Shown piece after piece: positions 31,723 through 42,596 of a DNA stretch of 64,000 nt (position 1 is the stretch's first letter; each line of letters starts with the position of its first letter). The notes under the pieces were generated by a model. The model saw only the letters and a list, made by a program, of their open reading frames with translations, was not told the origin of the DNA and ran no database searches. The stretch comes from Siphonodentalium dalli. Lineage: Eukaryota > Mollusca > Scaphopoda > Gadilida > Siphonodentaliidae. Made by a program: the position numbers and the translations under genes. Where the stretch lies: assembly GCA_032622095.1 (NCBI GenBank), contig CP136063.1:35560106-35624105 (forward strand), read 5' to 3'.

Positions 31723-32309
31723 TTATCTTTTCTGATTGAACCATTCTAAAGCTTCGAATGCAGATTTCGATGCATCAGACAACGGCATAAATTTTGAAAA
31801 TTCAAGATCAATAACTGGTTTTTTTTGTAACGGTTGATGTTGAGGGTTCTGCTGAGAAGGTATAGGTGTAAATTTAGAATGTTGATTTTGTTGAGTTTGC
31901 ATCGGTGTAAACTTTGAATGATTTAGAGAAAGTTTTGTTTTACGTTTAGATTCTTTTTGACTACCCCTTTGTTGTGTTTGCATCAGTGTAATCTTTGAAC
32001 GTTTTGGAGAAACCTTTGATTTACTTTTAGATTGTCTACCAGTTTGTTCAAATGAATTTTTCAAAAGACTTCTAATTAAAACACCTCCAAGGAACCCACT
32101 ACCACCTCGTTGTAAAATTAATTTGCGTTTTGTTTCCATATCAGTTGATCGATCAGAGATTTTTTTAAGAACATTTAATTTCTCTGAAATTTTTTTTTTG
32201 TCTGTGATGGTAATTTCCAATCATTTTCAAGAAATAATTCAGCTGCAAAAGTGAAGAAATTTATAATTTGCGACAGTTCATCATGACTAAACATCTCGGT
32301 GGACGACAT
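31723..32309 (-). pseudogene. Small basic Polinton protein 2, frame shifted at an A10 run
   Basis: ATG at 32309 opens a frame (MSSTEMFSHDELSQIINFF...) that ends soon after an A10 run (32191-32200 region on the minus strand). The -1 frame continues as a lysine-rich segment with KRKLILQRGGSGFLGGVL, resembling the tail of the neighbouring protein at 31305-31666, then three repeats of the type SKFTPMQTQQ and an acidic end. The two genes seem to be diverged duplicates. The A10 run makes indel mutation, sequencing error or slippage all possible. Confidence 0.55.
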
Positions 32310-32343
32310 GGTTCTAAAATGAAAAAAGTAACAACAACTGAAT

Positions 32344-32987
32344 TTATACTTTTGAATAAATGACAGGACCTCGGTCATTAGCTGTCAACCATTTATGGAA
32401 AATATCAGTTCTAATTCGCAAATAATTTTCTGTTCTAGGATGAAAATCTACTAAAATATATCCATGATTTATTGAAGTTGCATCTTCGTATGCTTGTTTC
32501 AAATGATTGGTTTGCATTTGATGAGCCAAAACTTTTATTTGATTTTTATCTCGAACGCTTTGAAATAAAACCATGTAGTGTGCATTCAAACTTATAGTTC
32601 TGCTACTTTTTGGAACATGTTTTGAGTAATGTAAATTATTGAAGCATTTCGATGGTGACCTTTTCTAGTAAATCAAAGCATTATTTTGTCTTCATCTTGT
32701 TCCCCCATCATGTCATCGAAAACAACAAGATGAGGAAATGATTTATCTGATACAATTTCCTCATCATCATCTGGAATGCCATCGATAAACTCAACGTTAT
32801 CAATTTCTTTTATACGATTGTATGTGTCTTGCCATTCTTTGTAACACCAAACTATTTTCTTTGGTGGTGTTTGGAATAAATCGTGTTTAAATTCAATAAC
32901 TTTTTTAACAAATTCTGTTTTACCTGATCCACTAGGTCCGCTGATAAAGAAATTACACGGATGTTGGAAAAGTAAAGATTCTTCCAT
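32344..32987 (-). pseudogene. ATP: Polinton DNA-packaging ATPase, two breaks
   Basis: The N-terminal part (32987-32673, 104 codons) has Walker A GPSGSGKT (residues 17-24) and Walker B LVVFDDMM (~87-94), characteristic of FtsK/HerA-type packaging ATPases. The frame meets a TGA at 32673-32675, continues open for about 25 codons with a recognisable sensor-type segment (ASIIYITQN), then shifts near 32615. The C-terminal part (HYMVLFQSVRDK... to 32344) is in another frame. The enzyme normally pumps genomic DNA into the capsid; this copy is inactive as it stands. Confidence 0.9.
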
Positions 32988-33020
32988 GTTGTCACTTTGA
33001 TGCCTAATCAGAGAGTGAAC

Positions 33021-33608
33021 TTAACGACATGTGAATTTAGTTTTTAAAGAGAAATCGCCAAAGCTGTAAATATTTCCAAACATTTCAATAATCCAAGTAT
33101 TATAGTCTTCTATTCTTCTGTTTGTTCTGTAAATAAAAAAATCATTTCCTATAATGTTTTTAATTTTTGCATATGTTGACATTTTTTTTGTTAACAAATA
33201 CCCATAGATCCTAGGAACTGATTTAAAGGTTCCACTAGCAAGAGGATAATTATCTTCATACTTTGTATAATGAATATAGTCATGTTCATCAAAAGTTTCT
33301 AAATCTAAATGGTGTTGATCACCACCAAATAGCCAAAAATCAGATATTCTTTCAATGAGAAAAAATGTTTTGAATTTAATAAATGATTTAATATAGTTTT
33401 GAGAGAAATGAGAAAATATACTTGTCTCAAGATAGTCCAATCTCTGTAAACATTCGTCGACATCACAGCATCGTAGTATTGCTTTCTTTTCTCTTTCAAA
33501 CCAGACTTCTTGTAATTCCTTCTTTATCTCTGGAATGAGTGTTGACTGTGCCACCAAATATCCATAAATCTTCTCAGCAATTTCTGGAGGTACTACTCCT
33601 GTCAACAT
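33021..33608 (-). CDS. Unknown Polinton accessory protein, homologous to the palindrome gene
   Basis: 195 aa from the ATG at 33608; the open frame extends upstream only by overlapping the polymerase end. It aligns over its whole length with the 198-aa proteins at 56730-57326 and 63366-63962: start PPEIAEKIYGYLV against PTEMLEKIYKELV, then WFEREKK against WFLRESK, SIYGY/RIYGY in the middle, and GNIYSFGDFSLKTK against GTIWSYGDYSLTTK at the end. The first 15 residues faintly recall an F-box start, which is not enough for a functional call. Mainly helical, no membrane segment. Position between polymerase and ATPase. Confidence 0.75.
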   Translation of the reverse strand: MLTGVVPPEIAEKIYGYLVAQSTLIPEIKKELQEVWFEREKKAILRCCDVDECLQRLDYLETSIFSHFSQNYIKSFIKFKTFFLIERISDFWLFGGDQHHLDLETFDEHDYIHYTKYEDNYPLASGTFKSVPRIYGYLLTKKMSTYAKIKNIIGNDFFIYRTNRRIEDYNTWIIEMFGNIYSFGDFSLKTKFTCR

Positions 33609-33624
33609 CTTGACATGAAATGAC

Positions 33625-36600
33625 TCAACATCTCCATCCGTATGGATATGTGTGAATACCATTGACGAGTTTTCGTTTTGTGTACACCGATCTGAAAGTT
33701 TTGGTTTGACACTCACTAATCAGTTGATGGTCCTTTTGTCTTTTAATTCTGGAAGGATACTCAACAACAGTTTTGAAATTTTCACGATCATTAACACATT
33801 GTACCATTGTTTCAAAATTAACTTTTTGACTTGTGCTGTAATCAAGAGTGATACCTTTTACCTTACATTTGGTGTATCGTCCCCCATCTTTGATGTATTC
33901 ATATCCGTAGTTCTTTGGCCCAAGTCCAACAAATTTGACAATCTTTGCATCTGGATGTTCGTCGCTCCATTTCCCCAATCTTCCTTCGATAGTTTTGATG
34001 TTCTTCTTTGATGGATCACTGACATACATACAGCTGTCTATCAAAATACAGCACTCTATCTCCAAGTTTTTAAAAAACTTTATACAATTGTAATCTTGCA
34101 TACGCTGTAACAAAAGAAGCAACAACAACATTTGCTGAATGATGAGGTTCAATATTATCTAAAATATCAACATAATTTACCAGAATGAATTTGTCACCAT
34201 CAAGAAGTGTAACATTTTGAACAATTATATTGTTACTAGTAAGCAATTCAAAATAACGTGATGGCTTATCCACATACTCTGTTTTTGACATAATATTTCT
34301 TTGTGCATTCTTACCCCATATACAATTAATCATAATTTTAGATATTTGGCGTTTTCCTGGATTCTTCTCGATGTTCTCCAATTTTATACCCTCAGCTGCA
34401 TAATAATCCTGTACAAACTTTTGCTTCTGTTCTTCTGTCTCAACACCAAATGGATAACCACTACATTCCTGTTTGATCTTTAGATGTTTGTCGATATAGG
34501 ATTTGTATATTTCATCTGTCCAATCTGTCCAATGCCAAATTTGGTACACATCAAGTATTTTATAGCCAACATCCATTGCTTTGAATAATTCTGGCGTGGT
34601 CCACACTCCGGTTATAGCTCGATCTTCTTCTGAATGGTTACATGTCTCGTTCTCATTGATGGCACAAGTGTTGCACAAAGTAAAAACCATTTTCTTGTTA
34701 CAATGAATCGGTAGAACTGGAATATACAATTTCGATGGTGGTAAAATTGTACATTTAACAAGGCCCGCATAGTCTCTAATGTGTTCTTGATCGATCTGCT
34801 CTTGGCTCAAAATTTCTGGATGTCCAACAGGGTAGAATTTACATTTGTTGCAATATGGATACAACGAACACACATCGATGAACTTGATTTCTTTTGTGGA
34901 ATCTTGATCAATTTCCTTGTACAATTTGATGGCATTTGTACGTCCACCAAACAATGCTTCTCTTGGCAAAATGGGGTCTCGATGTTTGTAGAAAGATTCC
35001 ATTTGTTGTTTGAATTTCACATCCGATTTCATTCTTTCGTCGATCTGATGCTCCCAAATTGATTCAACTCTGTAACCAAGACTTTCCAGTTCATCTTTCT
35101 TCTGTTGAGTTCTTGTATATAATTCTTCCATGGTGAGCATCGTATAGGGATTATTGTATTGTCTGTTGTTGTAACATTTTGGACATCCATGAAACAGACA
35201 TCCATTCATCTCAAAAACTGTTCTTGTGGCTTCCTCATATCCATCGACGTAGTGTCCGCCAATCTTGATTTATCCTCCATTCAAAGCATGCTTGATTGTT
35301 ATCATACGTGACAATGATAGATGTTGAAGTCAACGTATCGCTTTCATGGAATAGTTTTTAGCACATGGGTATCCACCATCTGGAATGATTCCAATTGTTT
35401 TCTCTGGCATTGAATTCTTCCTCCATGCCAAATTGCAAACTTGCGCCAATGTTATTGACTCAATGAACGGGTCAATCTGTTCTGTTTCCAATATGTATTT
35501 CCTGAAATTTCCACATCCACGGCGAAGAATATCCACGTCTGATTTGCAGTACTTCTCTATCTCTTCTTGGAAGTTGAATATCACGTAATTTTCTATTTTC
35601 TCATTGTACCATTCAAAGAATTTCTCTCGATTTTCCACGCTCATCATGTCTGGTTTGTAGTAATCAGAAGACAAGTAAGGTCCAATGTAATTTTGAAACT
35701 TTGGTGGAATTCACCAAAGTTTCAAAATTACATTGGACCTTACTTGTCTTCTGATTACTACAAATCAATGTGGAAAGTGTCCTTTCGCCATCTCATTCAG
35801 CTGAAAAGTTTGTGGAAACTTTGAAAGCGGCATCATCAGAAAACTCAGAGAATCAATAACTTTCACGCTGTTGCATTTTAAACTGAGAATTTTGTTTCCA
35901 TTCATGATCAGTTCGGGTTTATGAATTCCACTTTGTATGAGTGCTTGAAGTAGAAACTGTGCATCGTGTCCCTGAGCATTATGTGCTATTGCAACACATC
36001 CTTTGTGATCTTGGTGGAATAACCAGTTTGTGAAGTCTGTTAAAACGTTGTCACCCTTGAATACAAATTCTCTGGAATCCGGTCCGCATGTTTCACATTT
36101 TTCGTCGATTGGTTTGCACATGCAATCTCCACAAGCGGTATGTGCAACGCAGAAGTTTGGAATATGAACACCTGTGTGTTGTCTGCATTCAAAGTCAAAG
36201 AATACATATGGAATCTTTGCAGGTTTCTTTTCCGGTGATTCATATTTTGGAATGTAGCACCTGTGATCTGCTTCAACGATTTCTTTGCAATGTTTGCATT
36301 TCTTCAACCCCGCACATATATGTCTGTTTGATTTATTGATGAGAATTTCTTCATCACAATTGTTGAATAGTTGAACCAAATCACATATTTTTCTTTTCTG
36401 TTTTCCTTCCGTCTTCAAATAGTTGTCGAAACAAGATTTACTTCTGAATGATCGTCGACACGTTCTACACTTCACCAAATTTGTGAAATTACACTGTGTC
36501 AATGACCAGCATGCACAAACAAATCTGCATCGATGATCGCCACGACTTTTGAATCCAATGTCACATAATTCACAGTAGTAGTTGGTGCCTAGAAATCCTT

Positions 36601-37711
36601 TGATTGATGTTATGGTGTCGAAGTGATTGTTGTTGTAGTAGATGTGTACACATTTGCTCTCCGAACACATTTCTGCAGGTTCAAATAGAAATCCAGCACC
36701 AGCAAATTCATTGTGAATTTTCACAACATATTCTGGATACAATATTTCTTGAATCTTGTGGAACTCATTGATACTGCAAACTGTATCGTGTGGAATGCCA
36801 GCACGGTTGAATAGATTTTTTGCTGCATCTGTTTGTGCTGTGTATATTGATTGCCTTATTCTTTTCCATTTCTTTGACCAGCACGCAGATCCATCACTAT
36901 CTGCCTTACACATTCCGACGACAATAGATCTTGCCATACACATAACATCATCAGCATTTTCAATCCGGACAATACTTCTTTTTACTTTTGTCAGCTTGTT
37001 CTTGTCTGCAAATGGTCCATAATGTAGTGAGTGTCGTGTACCACCTTCCGGAATATCTGTAACGAAGATTTCGAAATTGAGTGCACCGTCATGAATTGTA
37101 AAGTCTGCATTTGATTGAACCACATTTTGAATATTATCCATGAGTGCCCCACCATTCAATTCACTGGCTTTTGTGAATGGAATGAAAATGCTCATATCAA
37201 GTCCTGGATGATTTATCGTAACTCTGATTCTTGTCTTCTCATTTGCTGAACATTTCTGTTTCAATTCTTCTGTCAACTTCTCAAATATCTCTGTAATGTT
37301 CTCGATTGGATCTGTAAATTTCTCGAATTTCACACCAAATTGTCGTGATGCTGATTTAAATTTTCTGGAAAATTTCTCTGAGTTCAGCTCCAATTTGAAA
37401 TATTTTGTTGGATTGAACACAACACGCTCTCTAGCCAGACTTCTCTTTCTCTTCCCACCAATTTCTCTATTCTGTCTTCGACCGCGTCCAATCTGCCCAT
37501 CACTAGAACTTTCTTCACTTTCTGCCCCATCAGTTTCCATATCGCTCTCTTCACTTTCTGCCCCATCAGTTTCCATATCGCTCTCTTCACTTTCTGCCTT
37601 ATCAGTTTCCATATCGCTCTCTTCAATAACTGCAGGCCTTGGTCTTTTTCTAACAATATCTTCTTCGCTGGTGGCGTCGTCAGAAACAGGTCTTTTAATT
37701 CTCTTAAACAT
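33625..37711 (-). pseudogene. POLB: Polinton family B DNA polymerase, multiply interrupted
   Basis: ATG at 37711. The N-terminal 120 residues are acidic/basic with three copies of an ESEESDMETDG-type repeat. Exonuclease motifs are present: FFDFEC (Exo I), AHNAQGHDAQF (Exo II), YCKSDVDIL (Exo III). Polymerase motif A (DVCSLYP) and motif B (KIMINCIWGKN) are readable. Breaks: a fold-back insertion at 35707-35764, TGA at 35330-35332, a TAA near 35262, TAA at 34070-34072, and a 2-bp loss near 34040 inside the motif C aspartate block. The C-terminal part (34152-33625) is in another frame. It belongs to the protein-primed group that replicates Polinton DNA; this copy is dead. Confidence 0.93.
35654..35764. 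repeat. Perfect 53-bp inverted repeat with 5-nt loop inside POLB
   Basis: Arms 35654-35706 and 35712-35764 are exact reverse complements around GAATT (35707-35711). In the direction of the gene, the segment 35764-35712 is an inverted copy of the coding sequence that follows it (…NYIGPYLSSDYY region) and introduces stops. It looks like a template-switch (fold-back) mutation. Confidence 0.95.
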
Positions 37712-37791
37712 TTTTGTCTTGAGTTTTGTCAGCAAAAAATATTGCGACTGGCTTCTTCGGAGTTGAAGTGTAAAGTGTAGAATTACACCTG

Positions 37792-37799
37792 CTTTTATA
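37792..37799 (-). promoter_or_regulatory. TATA box of the POLB gene
   Basis: TATAAAAG on the minus strand, about 80 bp upstream of the polymerase ATG and within the 95-bp space between POLB and the divergent zinc-knuckle gene. A good match to the eukaryotic TATA consensus in the correct position; the start site itself is not known. Confidence 0.55.
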
Positions 37800-37806
37800 G
37801 CATCGA

Positions 37807-38310
37807 ATGCTACATAAAGAAGATTCCAAAAAATCTACACAACCACAGACTAGAAAAATTCAAGATAATCTTGTCGAATTGAGACAGATCTCTACCAATT
37901 TGTTTAAACTTTGTAACAAAATGCAATGGCAAGAGAAACAAGAGAAAAACAAAGCTGATAAAAATTGGAAACCGCCATATGGTTACTGTTACTAATGCGG
38001 ACAAGAATCCCATTGGTCCTTCCATTGTAAAACAGATTTCGGCGACAAAAAAAATGTGAAAACTATACATAAGTCTACAATGTATAGTAGTAACAATACA
38101 AGAACAAATGCAGATATCAAAACTGAAGAGATGCCTACAACATCAGATTTTTCCAAACAAGACCGACCTGTTGATCCTACGAATGATTCACAGAACAAAT
38201 CTGAAGATAAACATCCAGAAATGGAAAATTCCAAGAAAACTTCCAAGAAAAAGAAGCTGAGACCATTCTACATTCCAAAAACAGATAAACGAATCGACAC
38301 AAACAATTGA
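37807..38310 (+). pseudogene. Zinc-knuckle (CCHC) protein with one in-frame stop
   Basis: The same frame is open from ATG 37807 to TAA 38310, except for a single TAA at 37993-37995. The stop lies inside a CCHC knuckle: C-Y-stop-C-G-Q-E-S-H-W-S-F-H-C, so only the residue between the first two cysteines is affected. N-terminal ~60 residues are helical and lysine/glutamine-rich; the C-terminal third is strongly basic (KKTSKKKKLRPF). Zinc knuckles bind nucleic acid; a role in genome condensation or packaging is inference. Divergent to POLB with a shared 95-bp promoter region. An AATAAA at 38324-38329 follows the end. Confidence 0.65.
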
Positions 38311-38317
38311 AAATTAT

Positions 38318-38414
38318 GTTGTGTGAATAAATTATGAATTGAACAATCGTGTTTTCTTTTTTCAGCTATGAAAGAGTAACCTTTTGGGAAATGTGGGGGG
38401 CCCTGAAAAGGGCT
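38318..38414. repeat. 97-bp 3' module, copy 1 (with 42959-43055)
   Basis: Contains AATAAA on the plus strand, the block TTTTTTCAGCTATGAAAGAG and a hairpin at the right end; 42959-43055 is about 95% the same. Each copy lies between converging plus- and minus-strand reading frames, so it may provide 3' ends in both directions. Confidence 0.85.
38399..38414 (-). terminator. Histone-type 3' stem-loop after ORF-a
   Basis: Minus strand AGCCCTTTTCAGGGCC, 20 nt after the stop at 38434-38436. Same loop (TTTC) and position as the exact copies at 43040-43055, 42786-42801 and 44676-44691, but the first base is A, so the outermost pair is lost. Preceded by AAAAC. Confidence 0.7.
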
Positions 38415-38433
38415 GTTTTCTCTTTTCCAGGAT

Positions 38434-39072
38434 TCATATGAATTCTGACAAATCAGGATATATCCCGTTGGGATTAATTGTCACAGACCAAGTAGGATTT
38501 GATCTGTGCGCCGCACCAGCCTGAGCAAAGCTGTCAATCGCTGCATTGCACAGATCTTTCTTCTTGATCTGTGACAAGATCTCCACGAGATCAAGATTGC
38601 TTGATTCTTGATCACATACTTTAGGTAATGGTCGCCGGCGAGCCAAAAAATCTCTTAGCATCTGCTTCTGAACCATCTTTTGTTCAGGAGAATCCTGCCA
38701 TTTCCTATATCTTCTTATTTCCGTCTCCTCTGACGAATATCTCTTCCTCCACAACTTCTTGAGAAATTTCTTTAACTCTTTAGTTCCCACACTAGCTGTA
38801 TAAACCACCCCGCCATCTCCCTGCAGCTATAACATGATACCGACGGTGTGTTCCCGGGTATATATCAAGTACCAGACGCTATTTCCCCATAAGTATTTGG
38901 CTTGTCGGACAGTATCCCGTTGCTCAATAAATGGTGGTAAACCTGTTACTGTGTTGACGCAGTGAGGGTAATCTATTGGAGTGACAGCTCCAACTGGGGA
39001 TAATGAGCGTAAGCCGGGACGTGTGTCGTAATATGAGAAAAGTCGACACCTGAGTATAAGACCCCTGGGCAA
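38434..39072 (-). pseudogene. ORF-a: unknown accessory protein, one in-frame TAG, 5' end unclear
   Basis: A single frame runs from about 39072 to the stop at 38434-38436, broken only by TAG at 38827-38829. Upstream part includes GAVTPIDYPHCVNT and YLWGNSVWYLIYTREH; downstream part has KKFLKKLWRKRYSSEETEIRRYRKW, DFLARRRPLPK and the end TWSVTINPNGIYPDLSEFI. No ATG begins the frame before an upstream TGA, so a 5' exon or decay is likely. No family was recognised. A histone-type hairpin follows 20 nt after the stop. Confidence 0.5.
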
Positions 39073-39099
39073 GCTAGTATCTTTGACTTTTTCATTGGG

Positions 39100-41230
39100 A
39101 TTAGTTCAATAATAGTATATTAAAGTATATGTATTGCGCGTTTCGTCAGCTCTGAAATGTATGCACACGAATGTCACATTGTGACAATAAAATATGTCTT
39201 ATACAAATGATCCTTGCTCCGGATTTAGACCAGTCTTATTTGGAAAAAGTCACCAACTCCCAAAAGTATTTTGTAAACAATTCAAAGCAAATGTGTTCTG
39301 TTTTCTTCTTATCTAGAAGACAATTAAAGAGAGGATATCTATAATATTTTAAGTGGATACCAGAAATATCTCATGATATGGCCCAAGGACTAAATTTCCT
39401 GACCAACTTATCGTGACCGAAAGTACATTGTTTCTGGAGATAATGAGTTTCTGTTGCTACTTCCAGAAATAATGTATTTCCGCTGGCGAAAAGTGCAGCT
39501 AGTCGCTCGCGAAAATAAATAAATATATTTGTCCGGTATCAATTCAGAACGCTATATATCCTCTTTTTTCGTTCAGCCAAAATAACGCGATGTCACGCTA
39601 CGAAATTCAAGTAAGGTTTTAAATATATATTTTCAGAACGGTGATGTTTGCGATTGTTTATTACTATAAACTAACATGCAAATGTAACATTTATCAACAT
39701 TTTCGACTTCAAAAACACCTATTATATAACACGTCGTGCTAAGTGTGGAAGTTCATCTTCGTGCAAACACTGTATGGCATCACCATTTAAAATTTAGCAT
39801 TATAGAATATAAGAGAAATTTGAAACAATCCATATACCGGTATATATGTGTGCGAATACACACTATTTTATCGCATACGTCAGAAACACCAGAAACATAT
39901 ACCAACATTATCAGAAAAAGGACCGCACAATGTACAAATTGTGTTGATATAGATCTTTCCTTTTACTCAAGAAACCAAACATGTTTGAGAAAATAGTTTG
40001 TGAAATCTTCGATCAAGCAATTTGTAACATAAGTACGTCCGACTGAAACATGCATGTAACACCAGCCATTTGATGTTCAGCGGTTTGAAACAATAATACA
40101 TCATTGTAGCTGAGCTGTCGTGTGTCCACCACTGGTCAAGTGGTCATGCTAATATGCTATGATGCCGGTGGTCATGTTGAATTGCTATGATGCGGGTAGG
40201 GCAAAGTGATTCCGTTATCAAAAGTACCGTTATTTTTCTAAAGTTGTAATTTTCACGGTGATTGTATAACTAGAGCGATTTGATAAAAACGACGCAAATA
40301 GCTATCTTGATTATAGTCGATTTTCAACTAATGCAACCATTATTAATGTCACGGGCGACATTTGTTGCAGAAATATTTATATTTGTTCAAATCGCCATCA
40401 ACAGAATGAACGCCAACATATATACAGTTCCACACATATGCCAACATAATCAGCGCATAAATAGTATATTGTCGTCAAGACGTACAAATGTGTACGTAAA
40501 CAAGAGACTGCTCGTGTTACATAAGTTGTGATTCTGTTTACATAACAGGCCGAAATTATATTGGATAATCATACAAAAATGATATAAACGCTCTCTATTA
40601 TTTCCATATTAGGAAAACAGTAACAAATAACGCTCTTTATGTTTACCATACCCGGATCTAAACAAAAGCCAGAAAACGTAACGTTTTTTGCTTTTGTTTA
40701 CATAACAAAGGGGAACAAATTGACTATAACACTGTTTATGCCATATTTATTATTGGCATAAGAACAAGGACTGTCTTTTTCTTACTATTCCTTCTGTTTA
40801 TGGTGGTTTTTGACATAGATGAATATATGAACACCATACCCACCGCGAACGCCGGCCGTATCTTTAAAAATATTTCGCAATAAATTTGTTTTTGAATGTT
40901 ATAATTTGATACACATAATGGATTTTCATATTATCGGAACACCGCGATTGAGACAAATTAAAAATAAAATAACGGTAATTTTTGTTAACAGCAACAGTTT
41001 GCCCTAACAGCATCATATCAATTCAGCAGGGCCCAACCGTATTAGCATGACCATTTGATCAGGTGTTGTCGAAAATTCTTTGGTTTGAAATTATAAATGA
41101 GTCAAGTCGTGCAATTCACCAAATTTGAAATTATATCATGAAATGTGTTGCGTGAACAATTAATATAGTTGGATAGTTTGAATGTTAACTGAGTATATCA
41201 ATATACAGTCGATATACATTGGGTTCTCTA
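39100..41230. other. No recognisable gene (Polinton accessory region)
   Basis: AT-rich sequence with small open frames (39736-39996 and 40280-40531 on the plus strand) that lack domain signals. Two short matches to the CGCTCTTTA-type repeat occur near 40590 and 40632. Confidence 0.5.
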
Positions 41231-41243
41231 TGATTTCCATGCA

Positions 41244-41618
41244 CTATATATATTCTTCCATTTTCCACTTGGCATAGTTGTTAGTATGCCTGGCTATTTC
41301 GGCATACTTCGATGGCGAGAACATCAAATTGAAATAGTCCAAAGCTGTTGCTGTATCAGTGTCGAATTCATCTGGTATAACTGGCCCTGTCATTTGGGTA
41401 AATGGCGGAAGTGATACCTTTCGAAGTTTATATGACCAGCCAATCGGGTTAGTATTCAAGCTACTATCGGCGATGGAGGTCAGATTGTCGCTGGTAGCGG
41501 GTGGAGAGTAATCGTCATCTGAATCCTCTGATGACGAGAAACTGCAATCTCCGCTAAAATTGCTATCATCTCCCATTAACATGTCGATCACTTGCTGTTT
41601 CGAAAATTTTGCAGCCAT
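41244..41618 (-). pseudogene. piggyBac-type transposase, N-terminal fragment
   Basis: 124 aa from ATG with an acidic serine/aspartate-rich start (FSSSEDSDDDYSP), then PPFTQMTGPVIP and ALDYFNLMFSPSKYAEIARHTNNYA, the usual entry into the piggyBac DDE transposase domain. It stops right after this segment, so the catalytic domain is absent. TTAA at 41963-41966 and adjacent GCGCTT/GCGTCC hairpin repeats (41830-41960) probably mark the element's 5' end. Confidence 0.7.
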
Positions 41619-41639
41619 ATTGTTCGTAATTACTTAGAA

Positions 41640-41966
41640 TGGTACCACTGATGTCTGTCCCCAATATAAACCCCAAGTAACACAGCATCTGTCGCGCGCG
41701 ATGCCCACGGTGCCACGTTTATTGTTATTAGATAGGCAAATAACGAGTTGACATAACCGGGCGGTCTCTATTAGAAACTAGCGGGGAGCATAGGGGCGAA
41801 CCCATTAGTACAGTCTGGGCCTAGTGTGGCGCTCTAAAGCGCTTGTGGGGAAGTCTGGTAACGCGCTCTTATGCGCTTCTAGGGATATGGTGCGAGGCGT
41901 CCACAGGCGCTTATGGGGAAAATAGTGCAAAGCGTCCAGGGACGCTTATGGGAAGTAAAGAGTTAA
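41640..41966 (-). mobile_element. Probable 5' end of the piggyBac fragment
   Basis: From the TTAA at 41963-41966, the minus strand reads CTCTTTACTTCCCATAAGCG followed by several short inverted GCGTCC...GGACGC and GCGCTC...GCGCTT motifs. Such subterminal hairpins at a TTAA are usual for piggyBac ends. The opposite end was not located. Confidence 0.5.
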
Positions 41967-42000
41967 AGACGGCATAATGAATGAAGTTCACTGAAAAAGT

Positions 42001-42596
42001 GAAAATATTTGTATACATTTGACACGGGCGACAATGAAATCACATAATACTTTGACGTTAAAAATGACAAATATTTCCTGACGTTGTGTTTTTTCAGAAC
42101 CTGATCACCATGCATATTTTTCTTGATCATTATTGCATAGCGATCAAACAAATGTTTTTAATTTCGTTAGATCATTATCTATTATTTGGTACACATGATT
42201 GATATATTTATTACCTCGTTAGGCAAATATGGAATGTTTTTCTAGTTTTTGGTTTTGGAATTGTACATATTTTATACATAAAAACTGAACACAAGAAACA
42301 TACTGAACATTTTTCTTGATCATTGCATTTGATAACTTTACTTGGTCATCGTTTATGAACGAAGATGAATTCATATGTTAAAACATCTTAATTAATTGTA
42401 TATACTATCATGAATTTAATCTATAACATATCGAAATGGTGAAACTAACAGATAATGCACTGAAAAGAAACACAACGTCAGGAAACATTTGTCATTTTTA
42501 ACGTCAAAGTATTATGTGATTTCATTGTCGCCCGCGCAATCGTGATACAAGTTCAAGACGGATCTTCAGACTTATTCTACATTCAAAGATGACTGC
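42001..42596. promoter_or_regulatory. 596-bp leader, copy 1, upstream of ORF-b
   Basis: Almost identical to 43604-44198 (a few substitutions). Contains a ~77-bp inverted repeat (42021-42097 and 42460-42537) with GACAATGAAATCACATAATA at each outer side and an AT-rich centre. It ends at the ATG of ORF-b. Its recurrence directly before plus-strand reading frames suggests a promoter plus leader; a MITE origin is an alternative. Confidence 0.5.

Noticed and set aside
33609-33716. Longer N-terminus for the 195-aa Polinton protein
   Set aside because: This part overlaps the polymerase C-terminus in another frame, and the homologous 198-aa proteins start at the position equivalent to ATG 33608.
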